Counted from the stretch's first letter, positions 25,396 to 37,858 are shown. The stretch is DNA of 64,000 nucleotides from Ovis canadensis (GCF_042477335.2 NC_091262.1:14342001-14406000), one strand, 5' to 3'. The notes: a model not told the origin generated them from the letters alone. Numbers and translations: made by a program.

Positions 25396-27452
25396 TTGTT
25401 CAGTCACTTAAGTCATACTCAGCTCTTTGCAGCCCCATGGACTATAGCATGCCTGGGTCTTCTGTTCTCCATTATCTCCCGGAGTTTTCTTAAATTCTTA
25501 TCCATTGTCTCAGTGATGCTATCTAACCATTGTATCCTCTGCTGCCCCCTTCTTTTGCCTTCAGTCTTTCCCAGCCTCAAGGGCTTTTCCAATCAGTCAT
25601 CTCTTTGTACCAGGTGGCCAAAGTATTGGAGCTTCAGTTTTATCAACAGTGCTGCCAGTGAATATTCAGGGTTGATTTCCTTTAGGATAGACTGGTTGGA
25701 TCTCTTTGCAGTCCAAGGGACTCTCAAGAGACTTCTCCAACAGCACAGTTGAAAAGCATCAATTCTTCAGGTATCAATTCTTTATAGTATAACTCTCACA
25801 TCCATACATGGCTACTGGAAAAACTGTAGTTTTGACTGTACAGACCTTTGTTGGCCAAGTAATATCTCTGCTTTTTAATATGCTGTCTAGGTTTGTAATA
25901 GTTTTCATTCCAAGGAGCAAGTGTCTTTTAATTTCACGGCTGCACTCACCATGATTTTGGAGCCCAAGAAAATACTAGCATGTGAAATGAGTACAATTGT
26001 GCATCAGTTTGAGCATTCTTTGGCATTGCCTTTCTTTGGGATTGGAATGAAAACTGGCCTTTTCCAGTCCTGTGGGGACTGCTGAATTTTCCAAATTGGC
26101 TGACATATTGAATGTGGCACTTCACAGCATCACCTTTCAGGATTTTAAATAGCTCAGCTGGAATTCTGTCACCTCCACTAGCTTTGTAGTGATACATCCT
26201 AAGGTCCACTTGACTTCACACTCCAGGTTGTCCAGTTATAGGTGAGTGACCACACCATCATGGTTTTCTGAATCATTAACACTTTTCTTGTACAGTTCTG
26301 TGTATTCTTATCACCTTTTCTTAATCTCTTCTGCTTCTCTTAGGTCTTTACTGTTTCTGTCCTTTATCGAGTCCATTCTTACATGAAATGTTCCCTTGAT
26401 GTCTCCAACAAGTATTTTCTTGAAAAGATCTATGGTCCTTTGCATTCTATTGTTTTCCTGTATTCTTTGCATTGTTCATTTAAGATGGTGGTCTTATCTC
26501 CTTGCTATTCTCTGAATTCTGCATTCAGTTGGGCATATCCCTTTCTCCCTTGCCTTTCACTTCTCTTATTTCCTTAGCTATTTGTAAAGCCTCCTCAGGC
26601 AATCACTTTGCCTTCTTGCATCTTTTTCTTTGGGACAGTTTTGGTCACTGCCTCCTGTACATTGTTATGAACCTGCATGCATAGTTATTCAGGAACTCTG
26701 TCTACCACATAGTCCTTGAATCTATTCCTCGCCTCCACTATATAATCATAAGGTATTTGATTTAGGTCATACCTGAATGGCCTAGTGGTTTTTCCTACTT
26801 TCTTCAATTTAAGCCTGATTTTGCACTAAGGAGCTCATGATCTGAGCCACGGTTAGCTCCAGGTCTTGTTTTTACTGACTGTATAGAGATTTTTCATCTC
26901 TGACTGCAAAGGACATAGTTTGATTTCAATATTGACTATCTGGTGATGTCCACATACAGAGTCATCTCTTATGTTGCTGGAGAAAGTTGTGTGCTTTGAG
27001 GGCTACTCCATTTCTTCTAAGGAATTCTTGCCCACAGCAGTAGATTAAATGGTCATCTAAATTAAATTTGCCCATTTTCATCCATTTTAATTCACCGATT
27101 CCTAAAGATATTGATGCTTAATCTTGTCATCTTCTGCTTGATTATGTCCAATTTACCTTGATCCATGGACCTAACTTTTTAGGTTCCTATGCAGTAATGG
27201 GTACAGCATCAGATTTTACTTTCACCACCAGATATATCCACAACTGAGCATTGTTTCTGCTTTCACCTAATTGCTTCATTCTTTCTGGAGTTATTAGTAA
27301 TTGCCCTCTGCTCTTCCCCAGTAGCATATTGGATACCTTCCAACTTAGGGGGCTCATCTCCTGGTGTCATATCTTTTTGCCTTTTCATACTGTCCGTGGG
27401 GTTTTTCAGGCAAGAATGATGGTGTGGGTTGCCATTTCCTTCTCCAGGGGAC
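25396..27452 (-). mobile_element. RTE-BovB, internally deleted, hosting a nested BovB
   Basis: The 3' end is at the left (25396). BovB 3' coding sequence runs to about 25975, then jumps to upstream RT sequence (the GASGGDRIPAELF-type segment near 26180) and on through endonuclease-region text to about 27450. The missing interval includes the catalytic YADD region, so the copy cannot be active. Its right side is interrupted by the younger BovB that starts at 27468. Confidence 0.9.
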
Positions 27453-27467
27453 CAGGTTTTGTCTTTT

Positions 27468-28992
27468 CAGTTCAGTTCAGTCACTCAGTCGTGTCCGACT
27501 CTTTGCGACCCCATGAATTGCAGTACGCCAGGCCTCCCTGTCCATCACCGACTCCCGGAGTTCACTCAAACTCACATCCATCGAGTCAGTGATGCCATCC
27601 AGCCATCTCATCCTCTGTCGTCCCCTTCTCCTCCTGCCCCCAATCCCTCCGAGCATCAGAGTCTTTTCCAATGAGTCAACTCTTTGCATGAGGTGGCCAA
27701 AGTACTGGAGTTTTCCGCTTTAGCATCATTCCTTCCAAAGAACACCCAGGACTGATCTCCTTTAGAATGGATTGGTTGGATTTCCTTGCAGTCGAAGGGA
27801 CTCAGGAGTCTTCTCCAACACAGTTCAAATGCATCAATTCTTCATTGCTCAGCTTTCTTCACAGTCCAGCTCACGTCCATACATGACTACTGGAAAAACC
27901 ATAGCCTTGACTAGACGGACCTTTGTTGACAATGTTTCTGCTTTTAAATATGCTATCTACGTTGGTCATAACTTTACTTCCAAGGAGTAGGCGTCTTTGA
28001 ATTTCATGTCTGCAATCACCAGCTGCAGTAATTTTGGAGCACCCAAAAATAAAGTCTGACACTGTTTCCACTGTTTCTCCATCTATTTCCCATGAAGTGA
28101 TGGGACCAGATGCCATGCTCTTTGTTTTCTTAATGTTGAGCTTTAAGCCAATTTTTTCGCTTTCCTCTTTCACTTTCATCAAGAGGATTTTTAGTTCCTC
28201 TTCACTTTCTGTCATAAGGGTGGTGTCATCTGCATATCTGAGGTTATTGATATTTCTCCCGGCAGTCTTGATTCCAGCTTGTGTTTTTTCCAGCCCAGCA
28301 TTTCTCATGATGTACTCTGCATATAAGTTAAATAAGCAGGGTGACAATATACAGCCTTGACGTACTCCCTTCCCTATTTGGAACCAGTCTGTTGTTCCAT
28401 GTCCAGTTCTAACTGTTGCTTCCTGACCTGCATACAGATTTTTCAAGAGGCAGGTCAGGTGGTCTGGTAGTCCCATCTCTCAGAATTTTCCCACAGTTTA
28501 TTGTGATCCACACAGTCAAAGGCTTTGGCATAGTCAATAAAGCAGAAATAGATGTTTTTCTGGAACTCTCTGGCTTTTTCCATGATCCAGAAGATGTTGG
28601 CAATTTGGTCTCTGGTTCCTCTGCCTTTTCTAAAACCAGCTTGAACATCTGGAAGTTGACGGTTCACGTATTGCTGAAGCCTGGCTTGGAGAATTTTGAG
28701 CATTACTTTTACTAGTGTGTGAGATGAGTGCAACTGTGTGGTAGTTTGAGCATTCTTTGGCATTGCCTTTCTCAGGGATTGGAAACCTGACCTTTTCCAG
28801 CCCTGTGGGAAGTGCTGAGTTTTCCAAATTTGCTGGCATATTGAGTGCAGCACTTTCACAGCATCATCTTTCAGGATTTGAAATAGCTCAACTGGAATTC
28901 CATCACCTCCACTAGCTTTGTTTGTAGTGATGCTTTCTAAGGCCCAGTTGACTTCACATTCCAGGATGTCTGACTCTAGGTGAGTGATCACA
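27468..28992 (-). mobile_element. RTE-BovB (younger, 5'-truncated), with 15-bp target duplication
   Basis: The 3' terminus (CAGTTCAGTTCAGTCACTCA) is at 27468; the coding region runs right to a 5' truncation at 28992. Minus-strand translation shows RT motif A (FIDYAKAFDCVDH) in 29033-28455 and YADDT in 28476-27871, split by a frameshift near 28476. The C-terminal segment ([15 protein letters not shown]) is read at 27689-27477. Direct repeats CAGGTTTTGTCTTTT at 27453-27467 and 28993-29007 flank it, giving an exact target-site duplication. It inserted into the end of the older BovB. Confidence 0.95.
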
Positions 28993-29007
28993 CAGGTTTT
29001 GTCTTTT

Positions 29008-29724
29008 AAAGAATGCCATTTAAATGGAATCAAACATTACATAGTATCTAGGGTCTAGTTCCTTTTACCTTGCAATTTGTGTTCTCCAGTTTACTTGCAA
29101 GCCTTTGTCCTTCAGAGACCTCTGTTCGGTTATTGATGTACCCCTCCTAAATTCCATGTTGAGAAAAGACAGGCCAATATTACTCCATCTTAATTCCGCT
29201 TATGTCTTACCCTCTCTAAAGTCTTTTTCCATTTGATTCTTTTTGTAAATAATTTCCATTTATCTTACGAAGTGTCTCCTCTATTTTTCTGTTCTTGCCA
29301 TTGGTCTATTCGTTCAACATGTTTGTAATAGATTTTCAGAGTTCTTATCTCTTACTTCCAGAATATGGGTCTCACAACAAACATCCTTTTTATTTGACCC
29401 ATCACAAAGCATTTCATAAAATTTTTATTTGATGTAATACAACTTTAGAATTTCTCAGTTTAAAAGATAAGTACTATGTTACTAATTTACATAGAGTGGT
29501 AGAGAGGAATATTGCATATTTGCAGAATGAAGAGTTCAGAGAGTGAAGAAATTAAATGACAAAGATGATAAAGAGCAAGGAATTTTGATTTGTTTGGTGA
29601 GGACTAGAAATGTGCGGATGCCTGTACAATAAATAATTATTATAGACCCAGTTCTATTGATTTTTAAAATAATGTCATGCATGTTTCTGATCTTATTTGT
29701 ATCCTATGTGATGTTTTGCTGCAG
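29008..29724. other. Unassigned AT-rich sequence
   Basis: No gene recognised. It may include degraded LINE sequence near 29010-29130. Confidence 0.4.
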
Positions 29725-29765
29725 GTCGAAGGCTAGAACAAGTTGTCATGCTTCAGGGAGGAAAG
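29725..29765 (+). other. Candidate non-coding exon of the snoRNA host transcript
   Basis: A 41-nt segment is bounded by a good 3' splice site (T-rich 'GATGTTTTGCTGCAG' ending at 29724) and a strong 5' splice site (AAAG|GTGAGC, donor GT at 29766-29767). It lies about 830 bp upstream of the SNORD109A-type snoRNA on the same strand, which is where an exon of the host transcript would be expected. No protein is implied: the segment is short and I recognise no coding match. It could be a chance pair of splice-like sites. Confidence 0.4.
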
Positions 29766-30151
29766 GTGAGCAGCTACTCTGGTGCTATTGGAATTTTGGT
29801 CTGTGTTCTGGCCAGTGATGTCACAAATTCAAGTTTTGTGACCTCATATTTTCAGGTGCCCAGGGAGCACATTTTTATGATAAATTTTCCCACATAGGTA
29901 TATCTACTTTGTTAATGGACTCTTCATTATGTTTCCCTCTATTAAAGAAAATAACTTGGTTAACATTTAAGAATCATTGATAGATTTCGTTTTTATACCA
30001 TTTTATTATGTGTGAAAATAACCTTTTAGTGAAATTTAAATGTGCCAAATTATTTATCTTTTTGTTACTAGCATTTCAGAATTTAGGTATTTCTACTCAT
30101 ATTTCCACTATAATCAAAGCTTATAGGCTACTTCATTTACAAATGCTGCCC
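29766..30151. other. Unassigned sequence, possible host-gene intron
   Basis: AT-rich; nothing recognised apart from its position between the candidate exon and a SINE. Confidence 0.4.
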
Positions 30152-30355
30152 CACTATAGCTCAGATGAACAAGAACCTTCCTGCTATGCAGGAAACACAG
30201 ATTTGACCGCTGGGTCAGGAAGATCCCCTGGAGAAGGGAATGACTACCCACTGCACTGTTCTTGCTTGGAGAATTCCCCGTACAGAGGAGCCTAGCGGGC
30301 TACAGTCCGTGGGGTGTCAAAGAGTCAGACTCCACTGGGAAACTAACACTTTCAC
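30152..30355 (+). mobile_element. Bov-tA SINE
   Basis: A tRNA-like head ('CTATAGCTCAGATGAAC'), Bov-A body ('GATCCCCTGGAGAAGGGAAT' near 30222) and 3' end ('AAAGAGTCAGACTCCACTGG' near 30319). Moderately diverged, forward orientation. Confidence 0.9.
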
Positions 30356-30592
30356 CTCACTACTCCTCGAAATTTTAATTGACTTAGTTGTTTTGGATAT
30401 TCTCAATAGATTTTAATTTTATACAGAGAAATCCATGGTTGTGTGCCTTTTGTGCTATGAGGGTTCTATTGTATAATACTAAACAAATTGTGTTCTGTAT
30501 ATGTATTGATTTTTGTTAACAACACAGTATGTAAGCCTGAAGGAAATGAGCCTGGCTATGGAAATGCTTATTTGTTGGGAGGGTGCTTGTCT

Positions 30593-30659
30593 GGATCGAT
30601 GATGAGAAAAACTGTCTGAGGATGCTGAGGGACTCATTCCAGATGTCAATCTGAGGTCC
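30593..30659 (+). ncRNA. SNORD109A: Box C/D snoRNA, SNORD109A type
   Basis: A 67-nt box C/D snoRNA. Seen directly: C box ATGATGA at 30599-30605, D box CTGA at 30651-30654, internal CTGA motifs at 30615-30618 and 30624-30627 (one could serve as D'), and a 7-bp terminal stem in which CTGGATC (30591-30597) pairs with GGTCCAG (30655-30661, one T·G pair). From memory of the human gene, length and almost all bases agree with SNORD109A (HBII-438A). Its place about 9.1 kb upstream of the first SNORD116 copy, on the same strand, matches the human order. C/D snoRNAs of this locus are released from introns of the SNHG14-type transcript and bind fibrillarin, NOP56/58 and SNU13 in the nucleolus; no rRNA target is established for this one. 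SNORD64 is the main alternative among neighbours, but position favours SNORD109A. Confidence 0.82.
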
Positions 30660-31536
30660 AGATGAATGCCCCTCTAACTGGACAAATAAGAACCTCAGAG
30701 CCTGGCTTTGGCTACATAACACTGCTGTGAGCATGCCTTTTCTTCCTTCCAGAGCAAGTCATCCTATTCTATATACTCATGCCTCTTATGAGGCATGTAG
30801 ATATGCTAAGTGACCCAAGACTTGCTTCATTTTGAACACAGTTGTAGATAGAACTTTTTAAAGGAATTATTCTTGAGTAATAAATGAGGAGGGGGGGAAT
30901 GTTGAAGTAAGAAGGGGTTGAGCAACTGTAATGGATACTGAAAGCATCATTTGTGGTTGGGCTGGAAGAAGGGAACATTGCATGACTAATAAATTTTGAC
31001 AGTGAATTTTGACAGTATTAGTGCTTTGTTATTTTTACTGTTGAATATTTTTGAGACTATGTCTTTTTTTTCTTTTTTTTTTCTGCTATGCTTTTCTGAG
31101 ATAGAAGGACTGAAATGAGGGCCTCTACTTCAGAGAATAGGGGTGAGTAACTACCAGGATCCTTTAAAATTCATATGTCTTGTGCACTGTGCCACACCCT
31201 GAAGTCTTAAGTGTTCATCTGTTCAGTGACTTACTGGGCAATATCTTCATGATGTGTCCTTTTCTTTAGTGATTGCCTCTAGCCTCATTTCCAAATTTTA
31301 AATTTTATTTTATCTGAGTTTTAGGTAAACTGACAAATACAGAATCTTGGAAAATGGTTGTTATATATATTTTCTTGTTGCAGTGAAATATCCTTTGGTG
31401 AAATTAAACTGTGCTTGGGAGTTTTCTTAACATATTATGGTTTCAAAATGTTGACCCCATGATTGAGATCATCATTGTTAGATCATTTTGGTCAGATCCG
31501 TAAGATCATTACGGGTCATTATTACTATTCTTCTAA
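30660..31536. other. Unassigned sequence, probable host-gene intron
   Basis: No gene recognised. A T-run at about 31063-31081 is the only simple-sequence feature. Confidence 0.45.
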
Positions 31537-31727
31537 GTGTTAAAGTGAAAGGTGCTCAATTGTGTCTGATTCTTTGTGATCCCATGGACTGTACAGTCCA
31601 TGGAATTCTCCAGGCCAGAATAATGGAGTGGGTAGCCTTTGCCTTCTCCAGGGGATCTTCCCAACCCAGAGATCAAACCCATGTCTCCCACATTGCAGGC
31701 AGATTCTTTACCAGCTGAGCCACATTT
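31537..31727 (-). mobile_element. Bov-tA SINE, reverse orientation
   Basis: Bov-A 3' end at the left ('GTGTCTGATTCTTTGTGATC' near 31562), body ('TTCTCCAGGCCAGAATAATG') and tRNA-like head at the right ('CTTTACCAGCTGAGCCAC'). Confidence 0.93.
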
Positions 31728-32150
31728 GGCTTTAATTAGGAGTTTTCCTTTTTCGATCTGAAAAATTATACTTTATATACTTTCTGAACTCTTTCCAAGG
31801 TCATGAAGATTTTAAATGATAAAAACCTTCATTTTTTGTAAATTTCAATTTTCCATATTACATTAATCTCACAAAATGTACTAGGTTGGGTTAATCAAGT
31901 GTAGTAAAATTTCATATATTAAATAATTAATCATTATTGTTAAAATTGAAACATCCATCAGTTAAGAAAAATAGTCTATATTCCTTGACCTGATTACACA
32001 GGTTTTGTGTTACCTAGGGCCTGATGTTTAATACTTTTGAAATGAGTAAACTCTGTTTTTCTCTTGACAAAGATCTTTTCACAAATTCTTTAATAGTTGT
32101 GTTGTTATCTATTTATGAATTGTAATTTATATATTCACTTCTCTACAAAC
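31728..32150. other. Unassigned AT-rich sequence
   Basis: Nothing recognised. Confidence 0.5.
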
Positions 32151-32684
32151 TAGCAAGGTCATTCATTTCCTCTGGTCAGTTTAGCTAAAATATTCTGAAT
32201 TTTGTTGAATTTTTCAAGGAATTGATTTTTGGTTTCATTGATTTTTATTTTTTATTCAGTTGCTTGTTTCAATCTTTAATCTTTATCACTTTTTATACTA
32301 ATCTTTGTTTTCTTTCTTGCTTGCTTTATGTTTGGTTTTCTTTGCTTTTGCTAGCTTCTTAAGGTAGGTTACTGATTTGAAATCTTTTTTTTTTCAATGT
32401 AAATCTCAACAGCTATAAAATTTTCTCTTCAAGTACTGCTTTTGGCATGTCATAAATTTTGGAATGTTGTGTGTTAATTTTTATTTATCTCAAATAATTT
32501 AATAATTTTCCCTGAGAATGTCATACTTGATTGATTTTTATTAGGGACTTGTTTCATAATTTCTACTTCTGTGTGAAATCATCTGAGTTTTTTTCCGTTA
32601 CTGATTTCTATTTTAATTCCATTGTGATCAGTGAACATAGTGTGTATGATTTCAGTGTTTTAAAATTTATTTAAACTTATTATT
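32151..32684 (-). mobile_element. Old L1 ORF2-like sequence, reverse
   Basis: Degraded reverse L1 text (for example 'TTTTTGGTTTCATTGATTTT' near 32226) that resumes beyond the younger L1 insertion at 32685-33808. Confidence 0.6.
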
Positions 32685-33808
32685 TTTTTTTAGTTTTTTA
32701 TTTTTTAAATTTTAAAATCTTTAATTCTTACATGCGTTCCCAAACATGAACCCCCCTCCCACCTCCCTACCCATAACATCTCTCTGGGTCATCCCCATGC
32801 ACCAGCCCCAAGCATGCTGCATCCTGCGTCAGACATAGACTGGCGATTCAATTCACATGATAGTATACATGTTAGAATGTCATTCTCCCAAATCATCCCA
32901 CCCTCTCCCTCTCCCTCTGAGTCCAAAAGTCCATTATACACATCTGTGTCTCTTTCCCTGTCTTGCATACAGGGTCGTCATTGCCATCTTCCTAAATTCC
33001 ATATATATGTGTTAGTATACTGCATTGGTGTTTTTCTTTCTGGCTTACTTCACTCTGTATAATCGGCTCCAGTTTCATCCATCTCATCAGAACTGATTCA
33101 AATGAATTCTTTTTAACGGCTGAGTAATACTCCATTGTGTATATGTACCACAGCTTTCTTATCCATTCATCTGCTGATGGACATCTAGGTTGTTTCCATG
33201 TCCTGGCTATTATAAACAGTGCTGCGATGAACATTGGGGTACATGTGTCTCTTTCAATTCTGGTTTCCTCGGTGTGTATGCCCAGAAGTGGGATTGCTGG
33301 GTCATAAGGCAGTTCTATTTGCAATTTTTTAAGGAATCTCCACACTGTTCTCCATAGTGGCTGTACTAGTTTGCATTCCCACCAACAGTGTAGGAGGGTT
33401 CCCTTTTCTCCACACCCCCTCCAGCATTTATTGCTTGCAGAGTTTTGGATCACAGCCATTCTGACTGGTGTGAAGTGGTACCTCATTGTGGTTTTGATTT
33501 GCATTTCTCTAATAATGAGTGATGTTGAGCATCTTTTCATGTGTTTGTTAGCCATCTGTATGTCTTCTTTGGAGAAATGTCTATTTAGTTCTTTGGCCCA
33601 TTTTTTGATTGGGTCGTTTATTTTTCTGGAATTGAGCTGCAGAAGTTGCTTGTATATTTTTGAGATTGGTTGTTTGTCAGTTGCTTCATTTGCTATTATT
33701 TTCTCCCATTCAGAAGGCTGTCTTTTCACCTTGCTTCTATTTTCCTTTGTTGTGCAGAAGCTTTTAATTTTAATTAGATCCCATTTGTTTATTTTTGCTT
33801 TTATTTCC
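32685..33808 (-). mobile_element. Bovine-type L1, 5'-truncated, ORF2 C-terminus plus 3' UTR
   Basis: A poly(T) run at the left is the reverse complement of the poly(A) tail. The 3' UTR follows to about 32990, including the CACCAGCCCCAAGCATGC segment. The minus-strand frame 33729-32992 (245 codons) encodes the C-terminal end of L1 ORF2p: the cysteine/histidine-rich stretch [18 protein letters not shown], then [13 protein letters not shown] and the terminal [15 protein letters not shown]. The endonuclease and RT domains are absent, so this is a dead, fairly young copy, here open through its whole remaining ORF2 tail. Confidence 0.95.
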
Positions 33809-36063
33809 AGAATTGTTATATCTGGTCTTTTATGGAGTATATTCCTTATGCACTTGAGAAAAATGTATAATCATTTGATTTTAGGTGGAGTGTTCTGTAT
33901 AAGTCTGTTCACTGTAGTTGGTTTATGATTGTTCAAGTATTCTGTTTCCATAATGATCATTCTTCTAATTGTTCTATTGTTTATTAAAAGCAAAACATTA
34001 AAAGTATCCAAATATTGTAGAGTTGTCTGTTTCTTCAGTTCTGTGCAATTTTGCTTCATGTATTTTGGGACTTTGTTGTTAGGTGTGTAAATGTTTATCA
34101 TTGCTTTATCTTCTTAATGTATTTGACTCTTATCAATGTTTAATTGACCCATATAACAATTTTTGTTTGAAGACAGCTTTTGTCTGATATTGGTTTAGTC
34201 ACTCTAGCTGTCTTTTGGTTACATGTTATATGAAATATTTATTTCATGCTTTAATTTTTAAGCAATCTTTGTTTTTGAATCTGAAGTATTTCTCTTGCAG
34301 ATAACATATAGTTGGATCATGTTTTTAATCCATTTTGCCAATCTCTGCCTTTCACTTAGAAATTTTAAACCATCTCTGTTTAAAGTAATTACTGATTAAG
34401 GAGGACAACTGCTATTTTGCTCTTCATTTTTTCTGTAATTTTTTTTTTTGGTCTTCAATATTGCGTATTTTCTGTGAAATAGATATTATTGAGAGTACCA
34501 TTTTAAATTCTTTATTTCCTTGTTTTTACTATATATTTTTAAGTTATTTTCTTAGTGGTTGCCCTAGGGGTAACAATTAACTTCTTAATTTATAATAAAG
34601 TAGTTATGATTAATAACAATTTAATTTCAATAATGCATAAAATTTTTGTTGCCACATTGCTCCATTTCCCCTATATGTTGTCATTGTCACACATTGTGTC
34701 TTCATACTTATGCACTCAGCACCACAGGCAGGTGGTTTTTGTTTTATGCCTTTATTTAAGTACCATATAAGAGAAGAGTTACAAAGATATGTTAATACTG
34801 GCTTGTATATTTGCCTGTGTAGTTACCTTTACTGATGTTATTTATTTCTTGATGCAGATTTGTTATTGTATATTGTACATTCATTTAAGATTGACTCCCT
34901 TAGACATTTCTTGTGGGGCAAATTTACTATTAAAGAACATTCTCAGTCTTTGTTAATCTGAGAATGTCTTAATTTCTCCTTCATTTTTTCAGAGCATTAT
35001 TATCAGATGAAGAATTCCCAGTTTTGTTTCAGAACTTTGAAAGTGCCATCCTACTGCCTTCTGAAACCATGTGGTATGATGAGAAATCACTTTTGTTTTT
35101 CTGAAAATCACTTCTGTGTCTTCTGTATTGCTGTTTTGTCTTTCTATTTGAACAGTTTCATAATGATGTGTCGCACTGTGAATCTGTTTGAATTTATCCT
35201 ATATGGACTTCTTAAGTTTGTGATTTTTCATCAACTTTGGGCAGTTTTGTCTATTATTTCTTGATTCCTGCTGATTCCTTTCTTTTTCTCTGACTCTTGT
35301 TATGTGTATGTTAGTACACTGGCCTCATATTACTTTTAGGCTGTGTCTATTGAAAATAAACTTTCTCTTCCTATAACTGGATAATTTGAACGATTTATAG
35401 TTTTTAGTTTGGGCAGTTTTGTCTATTATTTCTTGATTCCTGCTGATTCCTTTCTTTTTCTCTGACTCTTGTTATGTGTATGTTAGTACACTGGCCTCAT
35501 ATTACTTTTAGGCTGTGTCTATTGAAAATAAATTTTCTCTTCCTATAACTGGATAATTTGAACGATTTATAGTTTTTAGTTGTGTTTTTTTTTTTTTTGT
35601 CAGTTCAAATTTGTCATGGAGGCCTTTTTGTGAGTCTTTTAATACTTGTAATTATGCTTTCAACTCCAGAATTTCTACTTGATTTTGTTTGAAAATTTTC
35701 TGTCCCTTGATTGACATACCTATTTCATGAGATAGTGTTTGTGGGAATCATCTGGTTCTTAAAACTACTTTCCATTACCTTTTGCAGCATATTTAAAGTA
35801 ACTGATTTAAAATATTTCTCTGTTGAGTCCAGTGTCTTGACTTTGAGTTCCTGTTGCTTGTTCTTAGTTTTTCCTTCTGTGTGAGGGACGTGCATGTTTC
35901 TTTGAATGTCCAGTATTCTAGTACTTTTACGTTGAAAATTGAACATTATGCATATCATAATTTGGCAACTTTGGAAGTCAGACAATCCATTTTCCCTATA
36001 TTTGCTGTCCTTGTTGATGAAGTTGTTTGTAGTAGTGTTCATTGAAGATTTTTTCATTAGATT
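33809..36063 (-). mobile_element. Old L1 continuation (reverse), containing a 172-bp tandem duplication
   Basis: Degraded reverse L1 text on the far side of the younger L1, for example the 'AGTTGGATCATGTTTTTAATCC' type segment near 34310. No intact frame. It contains the direct repeat annotated at 35236-35579. Confidence 0.55.
35236..35579. repeat. Tandem duplication, two 172-bp copies
   Basis: The segment from 35236 (TTTGGGCAGTTTTGTC) to 35407 is repeated head to tail at 35408-35579. I found one difference (C to T within AATAAACTTTCTC / AATAAATTTTCTC), so the duplication is recent compared with the old L1 it lies in. A T-run follows the second copy. Confidence 0.9.
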
Positions 36064-37858
36064 CAGTTCAGTTCAGTCACTCAGTTGTGTCTGATTCTTG
36101 GCGACCCCATGGACTGCAGCATGCCAGGCTTCCCTGTCCATCACCAACTCCCGGAACTTACTCAAACTCTTATCCATAGAGTCAGTTATGCCATCCAACC
36201 ATCTGTCGTCCCCTTCTCCGCCTGCCTTCAGTCTTTCCCAGCATTAGGGTCTTTTCCAGTGAATCAGTTCCTCACGTCAGGTGGCCAAAGGGTTGAGTTT
36301 TCAGCTTCAGCATCAGTTCTTCCAATGAATATTCAGGACAAATTTCCTTTAGGATTGACTGGTTTGATCTTCTTGCAGTCCAAGAGACTCTCAAGAGTTT
36401 TCTCCAACACCACAGTTCAAAAGCATCAATTCTGTCCATAATTCTTCAGGCACTCTGTCTATCAGATCTAATCCCTTGAATCTATTTGCCGCTTCCATTG
36501 TATAATCATGAGATACTTGATTTAGGTCATACCTGAATGGCCTAGTGGTTTTCTCTCCTTTCTTCAGTTAAGTCTAAAGTTTACAATGAGTTCATTTTCT
36601 TTCTTCCTTTATTTTATTTTATTTTATTTTTTATTTTTTTGAGTTCATTTTCTGTGTCACAGTCAGCTCCCGGTCTTGTTTTTAGTGACTGTCTAGAGCT
36701 TCTCCAACTTCACCTGCAAAGAATGAAATCAATCTTATTTCAGATTTGACAGTCTGGGGTTGTCCATGTGTAGAGTCTTCTCTTGTGTTATTGGAAGAGG
36801 GTGTTTGCTATGAGCATTGCGTTCTCTTGGCAAAACTGTTAGCCTTTTCCCTGCTTCATTTTGTACTATAAGACCAAACTTGCCTGTTATTCCAAGTGTC
36901 TCTTGACTTCCTTCTTTTGCACTCCAGTCCCCTGTGATGAAAAGGACATTTTTTTTTTTTTGGTGTCCTTTTAGTTCTAGAAAGTGTTGTCAGTCTTCAT
37001 AGAACCATTAAATTTCATCTTCCTTGGCATATGTGATTGAGGGATAGAGATGGATTAGTGTGCTATTGAATGGTTTGCCTTAGAAATGAACTGAGATCAT
37101 TGTGTTGCTTTTGAGATTGCCCCCACGTACTGCACTTTGAATTCTTGTATTGACCATGAGGGCTATTCCGTTTCTTCTAAGGGATTCTTGCCCAGAGTAG
37201 TAGATAAAATGGTCATCTGTATTATTCACCCATTCCCATCCATTTTAGTTCACTGATTCCTAAAATGTCAATGTTCATTCTTAACTATATCCTCTTTGAC
37301 CAATTCCAATTTACTTTGATTTGTGGATCTAATATTCCAGGTTCCTTTGCAATATTGTTCATTACAGCATCGTACTTTACTTTCACCACCAGATACATCC
37401 ACAATTAGATGTTGTTTCCATTGTGGGTCAGCCTCTTCATTCCTTCTGGAGCTATTTCTCCACTCTTCTACAGTAGCATATTGGGCACCTACTGACTTGG
37501 GGAATTGATCTTTCAGTGTCATACCTTTTCCCCTTTTCATATTGTTCACTGGATTCTAAACACAAGAAGCCAAAGCAGTTTATCTTTTTTTTTTTCTCCA
37601 GTGGACCACGTTTTGTCAGAAATGGCCACCGTGACTCATCCATCTTGGGTGGCCCTACAAGGCATGGCTCATAGTTTCACGGAATTAGATAAGACTGTGA
37701 TACATGTGATCAATTTGGTTAGTTTTAGGTGATTATGATTTTCTTTCTATCTGCTCTATGATGGATGAAGATACGCGGCTTACGGAAGCTTCCTGATGGG
37801 TGGGACTAACTATGGGGAAAACTGGGTCTAGCTCTGGTAGGCAAGACTGTGCACAGTA
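36064..37858 (-). mobile_element. RTE-BovB, internally deleted
   Basis: The 3' end is at the left (CAGTTCAGTTCAGTCACTCA at about 36066). Sequence passes from the C-terminal coding region straight to endonuclease-region text near 36435, so the RT core is missing. The minus-strand frame 37549-37268 holds the start of the BovB endonuclease (GTWNIRSTNQSKLELVK). A (TTTTA)n tract at about 36605-36640 interrupts it. Inactive. Confidence 0.9.

Noticed and set aside
28455..29033. 192-codon minus-strand frame looking like a reverse-transcriptase gene
   Set aside because: It is part of a frameshifted, 5'-truncated BovB and not a host gene.
32992..33729. 245-codon minus-strand open frame
   Set aside because: It is the C-terminal end of L1 ORF2 in a 5'-truncated L1, annotated as a mobile element.
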